64,000 bases of DNA from CAZOEL01 sp964578835 (GCA_964578835.1 CAZOEL010000010.1:43553-107552); one strand, 5' to 3'; positions 31,032 through 39,319 are shown, counted from the first letter of the stretch. Notes: generated by a model from the sequence alone, not told the origin. A program made the numbers and translations.

Positions 31032-31877
31032 ATGGATAGGGGTGAGATACGGCGGATTGAAATAGATCTCCTGCTTTGGGCGGTGTTGGAGCGGTATGGG
31101 CATGATTTTCGTAAGTACTCGCGGAGCCATATTGAGAGGAGAATCGAGGGGTTTGTGGTCAAAGAGGGAGTGGGCGCCATTTCTCATCTTGCTGCCGAAA
31201 TCCTGCACGATGAAGCGCTGTTTGGGAGGTTTCTCCTGGAGCTTTCCATCACGGTGAGCGAGATGTTTCGCGACCCTCATGCATTTATGGCTCTGAGAGA
31301 GAAGGTGATTCCCTTCCTTCGCTCCATTCCTTTTATCAAGATCTGGGTTGCCGGCTGCGCGACGGGAGAGGAGGCCTATACGCTCGCCATCGTGCTCAAA
31401 GAGGAGGGCCTCTACGATAAGGCGACGATTTTCGCCACTGATTTCAACGATGAAGCTCTTCAGAAGGCCAAGGAGGGAATCTATGAGGCGGACCGGGCAA
31501 AACAGTTCAGCGTGAACTACCATCAGGCCGGAGGTAAGAGCTCACTTGCGGATTATTACCATTCGCGCTATGGATCTATTCTAATCGATCAGGAGCTGAG
31601 GAAGAATATCCGTTTTGCAAACCATAACCTTGCAACCGACTCCATTTTCTGTGAAGCCCATCTGATCGTGTGCCGCAATGTCATGATCTATTTTGGAGAC
31701 GACCTGAAAGAGAGGACCTTGAAGCTCTTTGGCGACAGTCTCGTCAGCGAAGGCTTTCTCTTCGTGGGGAGCAACGAGGATCTCCGCAGTCATGCGTCCA
31801 GGGAGCATTTCGAATCTGTTGACCAGAAGGCAAGGATATATAAAAAACTTGGGGCAAATCGGATAAAAGGCCGGTGA
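31032..31877 (+). CDS. CheR-type protein-glutamate methyltransferase
   Basis: 281 residues. The N-terminal CheR helical domain runs to about 75. The SAM-binding core has WVAGCATGEEAYTLAI at about 98-113, ATDFNDEAL near 137 and ICRNVMIYF-like VCRNVMIYFGDD near 214. CheR methylates glutamates of chemoreceptors. Here it sits 49 bases after a hybrid kinase with an MCP-like input module and upstream of a receiver kinase. No CheB is present, so the usual methylation cycle is incomplete locally. It may modify the MCP-like domain or be regulated by the kinases. Confidence 0.93.
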   Translation: MDRGEIRRIEIDLLLWAVLERYGHDFRKYSRSHIERRIEGFVVKEGVGAISHLAAEILHDEALFGRFLLELSITVSEMFRDPHAFMALREKVIPFLRSIPFIKIWVAGCATGEEAYTLAIVLKEEGLYDKATIFATDFNDEALQKAKEGIYEADRAKQFSVNYHQAGGKSSLADYYHSRYGSILIDQELRKNIRFANHNLATDSIFCEAHLIVCRNVMIYFGDDLKERTLKLFGDSLVSEGFLFVGSNEDLRSHASREHFESVDQKARIYKKLGANRIKGR

Positions 31878-31915
31878 ATGGGTGAATCGGAGAAAAGAGC
31901 GGTCGGGAGGTGGAT

Positions 31916-32425
31916 GTGGGGTATCAGGGTTTTAGAGAGCTGAGGGTGTGGCAGGAGGCTAAGGAGCCGGAAAGAAATAAGTCATCGCTTTTCTGGATTC
32001 CCGCCTTCGCGGGAATGACAGGAAACACCGCCGACAGTCATTCCCGCGAAGGCGGGAATCCATGTTGTTTTACAAAACAGAGGAGCTATTCTTTTCCAGC
32101 TCCTAAGAGTCTTGCGGTCGATGTTTATAGGCTTACAGCCTCTGGAGGCTTGTCCAAGGATTATGGCCTCAAGGACCAGACGCAGCGAGTTGCTGTGTCC
32201 ATGGCATGCAATATCAGTGAAGGCTGCGAGAGAAAGTCCGATGCGGAGCTCGTTCGATTTCACTATATATGCAAAGGTTCCCTCTGTGAAATCATCACCC
32301 AGCTTGAAATCGTCAAGGAGGTCAACATCATCCCGGAGGATATCTACCTCTCTCTGGAAGACCGGTGCAGTAGGCTAGGAGCCATGCTCACCAAGCTCAT
32401 CCAGGCAAGGAAGGACCCCCAATGA
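31916..32425 (+). CDS. Four-helix bundle (S23/IVP-type) protein with in-frame transposon insertion
   Basis: 169 residues. The start is uncertain (GTG 31916 behind GGGAGG, or GTG 31910). The family pattern is GFRELRVWQEAK at the start, LAVDVYRLTASGGL, QTQRVAVSMACNISEGCERK and the C-terminal LEDRCSRLGAMLTKLI. Between EAK and SLAVDVY lies a 48-residue insertion encoded entirely by a miniature repeat element (31964-32102) plus a duplicated 5-base target. Removing it restores a normal family length of about 121 residues. The last base pairs overlap the next gene's ATG (ATGA), so it is translationally coupled to the receiver-kinase gene. The function of the family is unclear. Whether the interrupted protein folds is unknown. 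Confidence 0.85.
   Translation: MGYQGFRELRVWQEAKEPERNKSSLFWIPAFAGMTGNTADSHSREGGNPCCFTKQRSYSFPAPKSLAVDVYRLTASGGLSKDYGLKDQTQRVAVSMACNISEGCERKSDAELVRFHYICKGSLCEIITQLEIVKEVNIIPEDIYLSLEDRCSRLGAMLTKLIQARKDPQ
31964..32102. mobile_element. 139-bp miniature inverted-repeat element, 5-bp target duplication CTAAG
   Basis: The ends are imperfect inverted repeats (GAGCCGGAAAGAAATAAG left, CTATTCTTTTCCAGCTC right). The centre holds two perfect 25-bp inverted arms (31995-32019 and 32037-32061) built on GGATTCCCGCCTTCGCGGGA. CTAAG is present directly before (31959-31963) and after (32103-32107), as expected of a target duplication. 139 plus 5 bases is 144, a multiple of three, and the inserted frame has no stop. 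Confidence 0.85.
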
Positions 32426-34119
32426 GCAAAGACAGTCTACAAAACAAACAATCCAGCGCTCCGCCCGTCAACCGTTCTTCATCCGATTCACAGCCTTCTT
32501 CTTCCGAATCACCGATTCACCGAATCACCGATTCACCCCGGCGTATTTTAATTGTTGATGATCGGCCGGAGAATCTTTTTGCTTTGGAAAAGGTCCTGGA
32601 GGAAACGGGGGTTCAGGTAATCAAAGCATCGAGCGGTAATGAGGCGCTCGTTTGCTGCTTGCGCCAAGACTTTGTGCTGGCCATTGTGGACGTACAGATG
32701 CCGGAGATGGACGGCTACGAACTGGCGGAGATCATGAGGAGCGATCGGCGCACGCAGTCGATTCCGATCATCTTTCTAACGGCAGTCTATTCGGACGAGC
32801 ACCATCTTTTCAGGGGCTATGAGGCGGGTGCGGTGGATTTTATCACCAAGCCTTACAATCCTAAGCTTCTGGTGAGCAAGGTGAAGGTCTACCTCGAGCT
32901 CGACAGGAGAAGACGAGAGCTTGAAGTGAAAAACCAGCAACTCGAAGGTCTCTTCGATCATGCCCCCGCCGGTTTGGCCCTCTTCGATGCAGAGCCCCCG
33001 TACCGGGTTCTCGCTCATAATGATGTCTACCAGAAGTTCTGGCCCGAACCCTTCGAGTCCCGGGGGGTAGTGGGCCTGGGAGTTTCTGACTTCGCGCCGA
33101 GTGCGGAAGAGGAAGGCTTCATGGAGAGGTTTCGGGAAGTGGCTGAAAAAGGTGAGGGAAAGACCTACTACAACATTCCCTATGACGGTCTTTCGCAAGG
33201 CAGAACATGGTGGAATTTCAATCTCTCCCCTGTCTATTCGGAAGGAAAGCTCGTCACCTTCAGCCATGCGCTTATCGAGGTGACCGCGGAAGTGGAAGCG
33301 AGGCAGGCCCTGGAAGCCCAATTGGAGGAGCGAAGAAAGATGGAAAAGGAGCTCATCCATGCTCGAGATGCGCTGGAGGTGCGAGTCAGCGAGCGGACCT
33401 CGAAGCTCGAAGCGGCCAATCGGGCTTTGGAGCGAAGCAATCAGGCTTTGCAGGAATTCTCCTCTATCGCCTCCCATGATATGCAGGAGCCTCTGCGAAA
33501 AATACGAACCTTTGGAGATCAGTTGAAAAGAAATCATGGCGAATGCCTCACCGGCTGCGGCGCCGACTACCTGGACCGGATGCTCGGAGCGGCATCGAGG
33601 ATGCAAAAGCTGCTCGAAGCTCTCCTCGACTACTCGCGACTTTCCACCAGGGCTGATCCCTTCGTTCGGGTCAATCTGGGAAAGGTCGTGCGGGAGGTGA
33701 TCGAGGATCTCGATGTGAGGATATCCGAGACCGAAGGTAGGGTGGAAGTTGGGGAGCTTCCGACCATAGAGGCTGCATCCAATCAGATGCGCCAGCTCTT
33801 CCAGAACCTTCTCGGCAACGCCTTGAAATATCACGGGCAGAATAAGCCCTTCGTGAGGGTCTTCTCCGAGCCTGGGAACGGAAGGGAGCATCGCATCCTG
33901 GTGCAGGACAATGGTATCGGGTTCGATGAGAAGTACCTCGAGCGTATCTTTGCGCCCTTTCAAAGGCTCCATGGAAGAAGCGAATACCACGGAACGGGCA
34001 TGGGCCTCGCTATCTGCAAGAAAATAGTCGAGCGCCACGGAGGTGATATCAGCGCAAAGAGCGTACCCGGCAAAGGATCGACATTCATTATATCGCTTCC
34101 GGAAAAACAGAATGAGTGA
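32422..34119 (+). CDS. Receiver-PAS-histidine kinase
   Basis: 565 residues. The Ser-rich first 45 residues are encoded in part by short repeats of ATCACCGATTC. The receiver (about 46-165) starts ILIVDDRPE and has Asp90 in IVDVQMPEMDG. A PAS domain (about 175-290) and coiled coil follow. HisKA carries SSIASHDMQEPLRKI (His352) and HATPase has NLLGNALKYHG, DNGIGFDEKYL and GTGMGLAIC. The HD-x-QEPLR form is typical of phytochrome-like kinases. The gene overlaps the four-helix-bundle gene by four bases. Together with CheR and the three-receiver kinase it probably belongs to one signalling operon. Confidence 0.93.
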   Translation: MSKDSLQNKQSSAPPVNRSSSDSQPSSSESPIHRITDSPRRILIVDDRPENLFALEKVLEETGVQVIKASSGNEALVCCLRQDFVLAIVDVQMPEMDGYELAEIMRSDRRTQSIPIIFLTAVYSDEHHLFRGYEAGAVDFITKPYNPKLLVSKVKVYLELDRRRRELEVKNQQLEGLFDHAPAGLALFDAEPPYRVLAHNDVYQKFWPEPFESRGVVGLGVSDFAPSAEEEGFMERFREVAEKGEGKTYYNIPYDGLSQGRTWWNFNLSPVYSEGKLVTFSHALIEVTAEVEARQALEAQLEERRKMEKELIHARDALEVRVSERTSKLEAANRALERSNQALQEFSSIASHDMQEPLRKIRTFGDQLKRNHGECLTGCGADYLDRMLGAASRMQKLLEALLDYSRLSTRADPFVRVNLGKVVREVIEDLDVRISETEGRVEVGELPTIEAASNQMRQLFQNLLGNALKYHGQNKPFVRVFSEPGNGREHRILVQDNGIGFDEKYLERIFAPFQRLHGRSEYHGTGMGLAICKKIVERHGGDISAKSVPGKGSTFIISLPEKQNE

Positions 34120-34195
34120 GCGAGTAAAAGTTCTTTTCCTTTCACTGCTGGTTCTTTCATGCGTCTCCTCGATCGTTGCGGCTTTGTGTGGCTGA
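34112..34195 (+). pseudogene. Short signal-peptide-like frame after the kinase
   Basis: ATG 34112 overlaps the kinase stop and opens a 27-residue frame (MSERVKVLFLSLLVLSCVSS, then IVAALCG). It looks like a signal or lipoprotein leader that stops at once. A natural-looking frame in another phase follows (34176-34475), so a frameshifted small secreted protein is possible. No family is recognised. Confidence 0.25.
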
Positions 34196-34488
34196 ATGCC
34201 CTACGGGGCAGCTTTTCGGCAGGAGCGCGAACAGGCTCATGGATGTGGCTTTGAGTCAAGCCCGCACAATCGAGGCCATGACTTCTCACAGCGCTGCGGT
34301 CTATCCCGATGATTCGCAGAAAGTCCTCTCCTCCACCCTGGATCAGATAAGAGAGGCTCACAGCCGCTATCCGGGATTTGGAGACACGGGAGAAATCACG
34401 CAACTGCGGAAATATGATCGATATCAAGGGAAATCGAGACGAATCGTAGTGCGAAAAAATAAATCTGTCGAGTAATGGGCGCGCAAAC
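34196..34488. other. Gap between kinase and tRNA-Ser(GCT)
   Basis: About 290 bases. One open plus frame (to 34475) contains SSTLDQIREAHSRYPGFGDT but no ribosome site. It is listed as possible decayed coding sequence only. Confidence 0.3.
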
Positions 34489-34514
34489 AAAAAAGCCGGG
34501 TCAAGTGACCCAGC
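34489..34514 (-). terminator. Rho-independent terminator of tRNA-Ser(GCT)
   Basis: Read on the minus strand, GCTGGGTC, ACTT, GACCCGGC is followed by TTTTTT. The stem is eight base pairs with one mismatch. It lies 14 bases beyond the encoded CCA end of tRNA-Ser(GCT), as expected for a tRNA transcript end. Confidence 0.88.
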
Positions 34515-34528
34515 CTAGGTATATGATA

Positions 34529-34622
34529 TGGCGGAGAGAGAGGGATTCGAACCCTCGGTAGCCCTCTACGGACTACACTCGCTTAGCAGGCGAGCGCCTT
34601 CAGCCGACTCGGCCATCTCTCC
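34529..34622 (-). tRNA. tRNA-Ser(GCT)
   Basis: 94 bases. On the minus strand it starts GGAGAGATGGCC and ends TCTCTCCGCCA, with CCA encoded. It has the long variable arm typical of tRNA-Ser. The anticodon loop reads CTGCTAA (anticodon GCT, for AGC/AGU). It lies 17 bases from a copy of the 3' end of the other tRNA-Ser (34640), so in the ancestral arrangement both tRNA genes probably formed one transcript, with TGA first. Confidence 0.95.
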
Positions 34623-34639
34623 ATTTCTGCATCTTTGTT

Positions 34640-34663
34640 TGGCGGAGGGAATGGGATTCAAAA
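34640..34663. other. Degenerate attachment site (left end of island 1)
   Basis: TGGCGGAGGGAATGGGATTC resembles the 3' end of tRNA-Ser(TGA) at 62882 and the att copy at 42262, with four mismatches in 24. The flanking island DNA (34720-34795) is also homologous to that following 42262. Together they mark the left end of an older integrated element. Confidence 0.7.
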
Positions 34664-34740
34664 TCTGTTATTCAATCCAGCCTAACTACCTGATTTTCCT
34701 TATTGCGCCTTGAGCCCCAACTCCGCTTGACTTGCCGCTA

Positions 34741-34769
34741 TGTATACTCGCTTTGTACAAACCTGTCAA
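34741..34769 (-). promoter_or_regulatory. Outward-facing sigma70 promoter at left end of island 1
   Basis: On the minus strand TTGACA (34764-34769), 17 bases, TATACA (34741-34746). The -35 box is perfect and the -10 matches 4 of 6 bases. The spacer contains the palindrome TTTGTACAAA, a possible regulator or integrase binding site. It points towards tRNA-Ser(GCT). The same promoter recurs at 42362-42390. Confidence 0.7.
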
Positions 34770-34847
34770 GTAACTTGCGGCGTTTCTCAGCAGTTCTCAT
34801 TGTGAACTTGATAGTTGGAAGTTGTAGGGTGAGTGCAGCTATATCCT

Positions 34848-35068
34848 ACTCTATGCACACATCTTTGCCGATGTAGCACAGCAGACGATTTAGGGGGGCA
34901 GCCCGGGCAACTGGTTGCCCGGGTGAGAAGCACACGAGGCTCGACCGGGACACTGCCCAGTTGCCTTATCCCTCTTGCCCTTCGGGCGCGGGCAGCCAGT
35001 TGCCCGCGCTGCCCCGGATCCGTAGGATCCCGCACTACTCTATAGCTCACGAGATGTGTGCATAAAGT
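34848..35068. repeat. 221-bp foldback element or structured RNA
   Basis: Outer arms 34848-34864 and 35052-35068 pair over 17 bases with one mismatch. Inner arms 34895-34914 and 34996-35015 pair over 20 bases with one mismatch. Each inner arm is itself part of a local hairpin (CCCGGGCAAC, TG, GTTGCCCGGG; GCGGGCA, GCCAGT, TGCCCGC). The translated strands mirror each other and are not genes. Confidence 0.7.
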
Positions 35069-35154
35069 AGCCCGGTAAGGGGGGACGATGGAAGCAGGCG
35101 AGGGGCGAATATCCTCTCAGATTTTTGCCCAAAAAATGAGGAGAGGTAGATATA

Positions 35155-35307
35155 ATGTTAACTGGAGGAGAGATAGTCCCTTTATCGATTGCCGGCAAAA
35201 GCTCTTCCAACTCTGAGAAGTTGCCTGGCGTTGCGTATGCAAGAATTCAGAAAGAGAGCGAATTCCAAGTATTTTTCCAAATGCTTGCCGATTTGACTGA
35301 CGAGTGA
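35155..35307 (+). CDS. Small ORF upstream of the sigma54 regulator
   Basis: 50 residues (MLTGGEIVPLSIAGKSSSNS, then EKLPGVAYARIQKESEFQVF). AGGAGAGG lies 8 bases before the ATG. It ends 21 bases before the regulator start, so it probably leads that operon. The product is soluble and has no recognised family. It is too short to judge by composition, so the call rests on the ribosome site and position. Confidence 0.5.
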   Translation: MLTGGEIVPLSIAGKSSSNSEKLPGVAYARIQKESEFQVFFQMLADLTDE

Positions 35308-35328
35308 GCCGACGAGGAACAACGACAC

Positions 35329-36678
35329 ATGAGCCGCACCATGTCCTCCCTGAACATTCTGATTGTAGACGATGAGGTAAATATCCGAAAAACCCTCTCG
35401 TACTGCCTTGCCGCTGAAGAACACTCAGTCATTGCGGTGAGTAACCCAGCCGATGCCGCCTATGAGGCGAGGATGCGCTCTTTTGACATGGCATTCGTGG
35501 ACCTCAAGTTGGGTGACGAAGACGGCATGGATTTAATCCCGGTACTCCTGGCTGCTTCTCCCTGGACCAAAATCGTCATCATCACTGCCCATGCTTCCAT
35601 TGAGAGCGCAGTCGAGGCTATCAGGCGTGGGGCCACCGATTACATTATGAAACCTTTTACCCCCGATCAGGTCAAGCTCCTGACCCGACAAACCGCTCGA
35701 ATTCGGGAACTGGAAAATAAGGTCACCACTCTCAAAGAAGACATGCAGCGACTCGCCCCGGAGGTTCGGCTCCAGAGCAGGAGCTCCGGCATGCAGCGGG
35801 TCGTTGAAATAGCCAGGAAAGCTGCGGCATCAGAGGCGATTGTGCTGCTCAGAGGAGAAAGCGGGACCGGAAAATCGGCGCTTTCCAGAGCCATCCACAA
35901 CTGGAGCGCAAGAGCTGCCAAGCCCATGGCCGTGGTGGCATGTCCAGCAATGCCGCCGGATCTTCTTGAGAGTGAGCTGTTTGGGCATGCCAAGGGAGCA
36001 TTTACAGGGGCGGTGCGGGACAATCCCGGGCGAATTGCCGCATGCGAGGGTGGGACGCTTTTTCTGGATGAAATCGGCGATATGGCTCTATCGCTTCAGG
36101 CCAAGCTGCTGCGTTTCATTCAGGATAAGGAGTATGAGAGACTTGGAGAATCGACTCAGCGCAGGGCAAATGTGCGAATCATTGCGGCCTCCAATGCCGA
36201 TCTCGACAGACGTGTGGCCGAGGGGCTTTTCCGGGAAGACCTCTTCTATCGGCTCAATGTGATAAGCCTCACCCTACCGCCACTTCGGGAAAGACCGGAA
36301 GATATCATGACGCTCGCCGAAGAATTTCTCACTCACTTTTGCCGCGCCAATCACAAGTCTATCATTGGCTTCACGGATGAGGCAACCAAAGCCCTTACGG
36401 GCTACAGGTGGCCGGGAAATGTCCGGGAGCTGCGCAACACCATCGAGAGAGCCGTAATCCTGGGGAGCGGCAAGAACGTAGGAAAAGACGACCTGCCGGA
36501 AAACATTGCTCCCGCTGCAATCACTCCCGCAATAGGAGACCGGGTTCCGCTCTCCACCATAGAAGAGCTGCATATTAGAAGAGTCATTGCCAATAGCTCT
36601 TCTCTCCAGGAGGCAGCGGATGTCCTGCAAATGGACCAGGCAACGCTGTGGCGCAGGAGAAAAACTTACGGCATTTAA
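35329..36678 (+). CDS. NtrC-family sigma54-dependent response regulator
   Basis: 449 residues. The receiver (about 8-125) has Asp58 in FVDLKLGDEDG. The central AAA+ domain (about 150-385) has Walker A GESGTGKS, the sigma54-contacting loop GAFTGA near residue 225, Walker B GGTLFLDEIGDM, and the R-finger region NADLDRRVAEGLFREDLFYRL. The C-terminal Fis-type helix-turn-helix has LQEAADVLQMDQATLWRRRK. It activates sigma54 promoters after phosphorylation. The sensor kinase gene follows 180 bases downstream, behind a good sigma54-type promoter. It is the first well-defined cargo gene of island 1. Confidence 0.96.
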   Translation: MSRTMSSLNILIVDDEVNIRKTLSYCLAAEEHSVIAVSNPADAAYEARMRSFDMAFVDLKLGDEDGMDLIPVLLAASPWTKIVIITAHASIESAVEAIRRGATDYIMKPFTPDQVKLLTRQTARIRELENKVTTLKEDMQRLAPEVRLQSRSSGMQRVVEIARKAAASEAIVLLRGESGTGKSALSRAIHNWSARAAKPMAVVACPAMPPDLLESELFGHAKGAFTGAVRDNPGRIAACEGGTLFLDEIGDMALSLQAKLLRFIQDKEYERLGESTQRRANVRIIAASNADLDRRVAEGLFREDLFYRLNVISLTLPPLRERPEDIMTLAEEFLTHFCRANHKSIIGFTDEATKALTGYRWPGNVRELRNTIERAVILGSGKNVGKDDLPENIAPAAITPAIGDRVPLSTIEELHIRRVIANSSSLQEAADVLQMDQATLWRRRKTYGI

Positions 36679-36800
36679 CCCGCCCTCCTATCTAATCCGC
36701 CTTGCATTTTGCAAGGATGACCCCTCTCAGATCTTTCAATTTTCAAGGCGATATCCCCCTGATCTGGTGATAACCTATTGAATTTTCATCAGCTGCGTCG

Positions 36801-36816
36801 TGGCGCGCTGATTGCT
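36801..36816 (+). promoter_or_regulatory. Candidate sigma54 (-24/-12) promoter
   Basis: TGGCGCG, four bases, TTGCT matches the sigma54 consensus TGGCACG-N4-TTGCW, with GG and GC 12 bases apart. It lies 42 bases before the sensor kinase start and just after a sigma54 activator gene, which supports it. Confidence 0.65.
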
Positions 36817-36858
36817 CACTGATCTTATGTCTGATGGCCAAATGGAGGACGATGTCCC

Positions 36859-38697
36859 ATGACATTGAAAAAGAAGATCTTGCTTGGGTATGGTGTTGCT
36901 TTTGCCCTCATGGGCCTGGTTGTCGTCTGGGCCGTAGAGAATCTCATATCTCTCGGGAAGGCAAGCGATGCCATTCTTCGAGAGAATTACTGGTCCATTC
37001 TGGCAGCCGAAAACATGGTGGATGCGCTGGAGCGACAGGATAGCGCCATTCTAATCATGTTCTTGAACGATGCTCAAAAGGGAATTTCCCAGTTTCGAGA
37101 AAACGAGGCCCTGTTTCTGCAATGGCTGGCTCGCGCCAAAGACAATATCACCATTAAAGGCGAGGCGGAGCTTGTTAAATCCCTTGAGGCAGATTACGGC
37201 GAATACCGGCATCGGTTTTCAGAGCTGACCGATTTGCTCGGAGTACAAACACTTCCTTCGGAGCATCCTCTAAGTATCTACCAGGAATCTATCTATCCGC
37301 TCTTTGCCAAAGTGAGAGAAGCTTGCGTCAGGCTTCGCAACCTGAACGAGGAAACAATGTATGCGGCCAGTGTTCAAGCAGGCCGAGTCGCCGGCCGGGC
37401 GATCTGGTCCACGGTATTCGTTTCGGCATCAGGAATGGTCATTGCCTTCATCTTCAGCCTATGGCTTGCCGAGCGCATTACGAGGCCTCTTCGGCGCTTC
37501 ATGGATGCGTCTCGCAAGATTTCTTCAGGGGAGTATATGGTCCAGGTCCCGGTCGAATCCGGTGATGAGTTGGGGCATTTGGCCGGAGAGTTCAACCAAA
37601 TGGCCTCTCAGCTTGCACGCTATCATGAAATGAACATTGAGCAGATCATATCGGAGAAAAGTAAGGGAGAGGCGATCCTTGCCAGCATAGAGGACGGTAT
37701 GGTGGTCTTCGACATCAACCTGAGGGTAAACGGCATCAACCCTGCCGCCCGCCGGATACTGAACCTCGAATTCACCGAATGCGCGAACCTGCCGTGCCCT
37801 GACTTTTTTCCTGCGCCGAAGGTCTGTGAGCTAATAAGAAAAACAGTCGAAACAGGCATGCAACCCAATGTCCCTGAAGAGCAGAGGGTAGTCACACTGC
37901 CCGAGGGGGAACGCTCGCGTCACTATCTATTTTCCGTCACGGCAATTCGAGGCAAGGACAGGAACCTCTTAGGCATCGTGCTGGTGCTTCGAGACATCAC
38001 GCGGCTCAAGGAAGTGGAACAGCTCAAGAGCGAATTCGTCATGGCCGCCTCCCATGAACTGCGTACCCCGCTAACGAGCATGGGCATGAGTATCGATTTG
38101 CTGCTGGAACATGTCGCCCCGGGGCTGGCCGAAAAGGACCGGGAGCTCCTTCAGGCGGCTCATGAGGAAGTCCATCGAATGAAGGCTCTGGTAAACGATC
38201 TGCTCGATCTCTCAAAGATCGAGGCAGGCAGAATCGATCTTGAATTTGAAAGCCTGCCGGTTCAAACACTGTTCGAACATGTTGGGGTCATCTTCAAGGG
38301 GCAGAGCGAAATGAAGCATGTAGAGCTCACCTGGGAGGCGCTGGACGATCTGCCCAACCTTCGCGCGGACGCCAACAAAATCACCTGGGTTCTTACCAAC
38401 CTGGTTTCCAACGCCTTGCGGTACGTGAGTGAGGGTGGGCGCATCCAACTCATGGCAAACAGGGTAGGGCCGCACGTTCACCTCTCTGTCAGGGACAATG
38501 GTCCGGGCATTCCTCCCGAATACCAGACGAAGATATTCCAGAAGTTTATGCAGGTTAAAGGGCGGGAGGCCGGGGGAACGGGGCTTGGACTCGCCATCTG
38601 CAAGGAGATCGTGCGAGCGCATGGAGGGGCGATTTGGGTAGAGTCTCTCCCCGGTCAAGGGAGCACCTTTACTTTCACTGTGCCGGTTGCCCAATAG
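36859..38697 (+). CDS. Membrane sensor histidine kinase (KinB-like)
   Basis: 612 residues. TM1 lies at about 8-28, a periplasmic helical sensor (KinB-type, about 30-178) follows, then TM2 about 182-203, HAMP about 203-257, PAS about 265-380, HisKA with AASHELRTPLTS (His399), and HATPase with NLVSNALRYVS, DNGPGIPPE and GTGLGLAIC. It pairs naturally with the upstream sigma54 regulator, and a sigma54-type promoter precedes it. Its stop codon overlaps the broken trkH frame that follows. The nearby K+ uptake genes suggest osmotic or K+ control of the pair, which is inference. Confidence 0.95.
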   Translation: MTLKKKILLGYGVAFALMGLVVVWAVENLISLGKASDAILRENYWSILAAENMVDALERQDSAILIMFLNDAQKGISQFRENEALFLQWLARAKDNITIKGEAELVKSLEADYGEYRHRFSELTDLLGVQTLPSEHPLSIYQESIYPLFAKVREACVRLRNLNEETMYAASVQAGRVAGRAIWSTVFVSASGMVIAFIFSLWLAERITRPLRRFMDASRKISSGEYMVQVPVESGDELGHLAGEFNQMASQLARYHEMNIEQIISEKSKGEAILASIEDGMVVFDINLRVNGINPAARRILNLEFTECANLPCPDFFPAPKVCELIRKTVETGMQPNVPEEQRVVTLPEGERSRHYLFSVTAIRGKDRNLLGIVLVLRDITRLKEVEQLKSEFVMAASHELRTPLTSMGMSIDLLLEHVAPGLAEKDRELLQAAHEEVHRMKALVNDLLDLSKIEAGRIDLEFESLPVQTLFEHVGVIFKGQSEMKHVELTWEALDDLPNLRADANKITWVLTNLVSNALRYVSEGGRIQLMANRVGPHVHLSVRDNGPGIPPEYQTKIFQKFMQVKGREAGGTGLGLAICKEIVRAHGGAIWVESLPGQGSTFTFTVPVAQ

Positions 38698-39319
38698 GAG
38701 GAACATCGCGGTTTTCGAAGCGGTGAGCGTTCTCACTACAACGGGTTTTTCAACGGTGAGCTACGGAAACTGGAATGCGCTCGGTGTGCTCGTGTTGATA
38801 GTCTTGATGCTGCTCGGTGGAGGGACTTGTTCGACTGCTGGAGGAATTAAACAGTTCCGCGCCTACCTGATGTGGAAGTTGCTCATCTGGGAAATCAGAC
38901 GATTGCTTCTTCCCCGTGCAGCAGTCATGGAGCGCCCCGTGTGGGAGGGCAGCCGGAGGGTCTTTGTCGATGACGCCAGGGTGCGCCAGGTTGGTATCTT
39001 TGTCTTTTTATATCTGGCGACATATGTGTTTGGAACCTTGATTCTGTGCTCCTGCGGCTACTCCCTTCAGGAGTCCCTCTTCGAGCTCGCCTCGGCCATC
39101 GGAACTGTGGGGCTCTCGGTCGGGGTTACCTCTGCGGATATGCCGGATATCGCGCTCTGGACGGAAACCCTCGCCATGTTTCTCGGACGACTGGAGTTTA
39201 TTGTTGTGATAGTCAGTATTCTCAAACTGATCGGAGATGGCAGCCGCTTGATAGCGTCGGCATCCGATGAAAAGAGGCATAATAGAAATGAAAGCAGCTC
39301 CAAAAAAGATGCAGTGTAA
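38698..39319 (+). pseudogene. Truncated TrkH potassium transporter (C-terminal half)
   Basis: The frame starts abruptly inside the third pore repeat (AVFEAVSVLTTTGFSTVSYG) and runs through the fourth (SAIGTVGLSVG) to the C-terminus. It lacks the first half (about 270 residues) of a normal TrkH. The 5' edge abuts the kinase stop codon. GTG 38723 is a possible start, but no proper start is seen and the AGGAGG at 38697-38702 precedes only an ATC codon. Only two of the four filter loops remain, so a functional pore is unlikely unless it complements another half. It is probably the scar of a deletion that joined the kinase to the tail of an ancestral trkH. Confidence 0.75.

Noticed and set aside
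34787..35050. Open frames on both strands in the foldback region
   Set aside because: They mirror each other because the DNA is an inverted repeat; no ribosome site, and composition follows the repeat.
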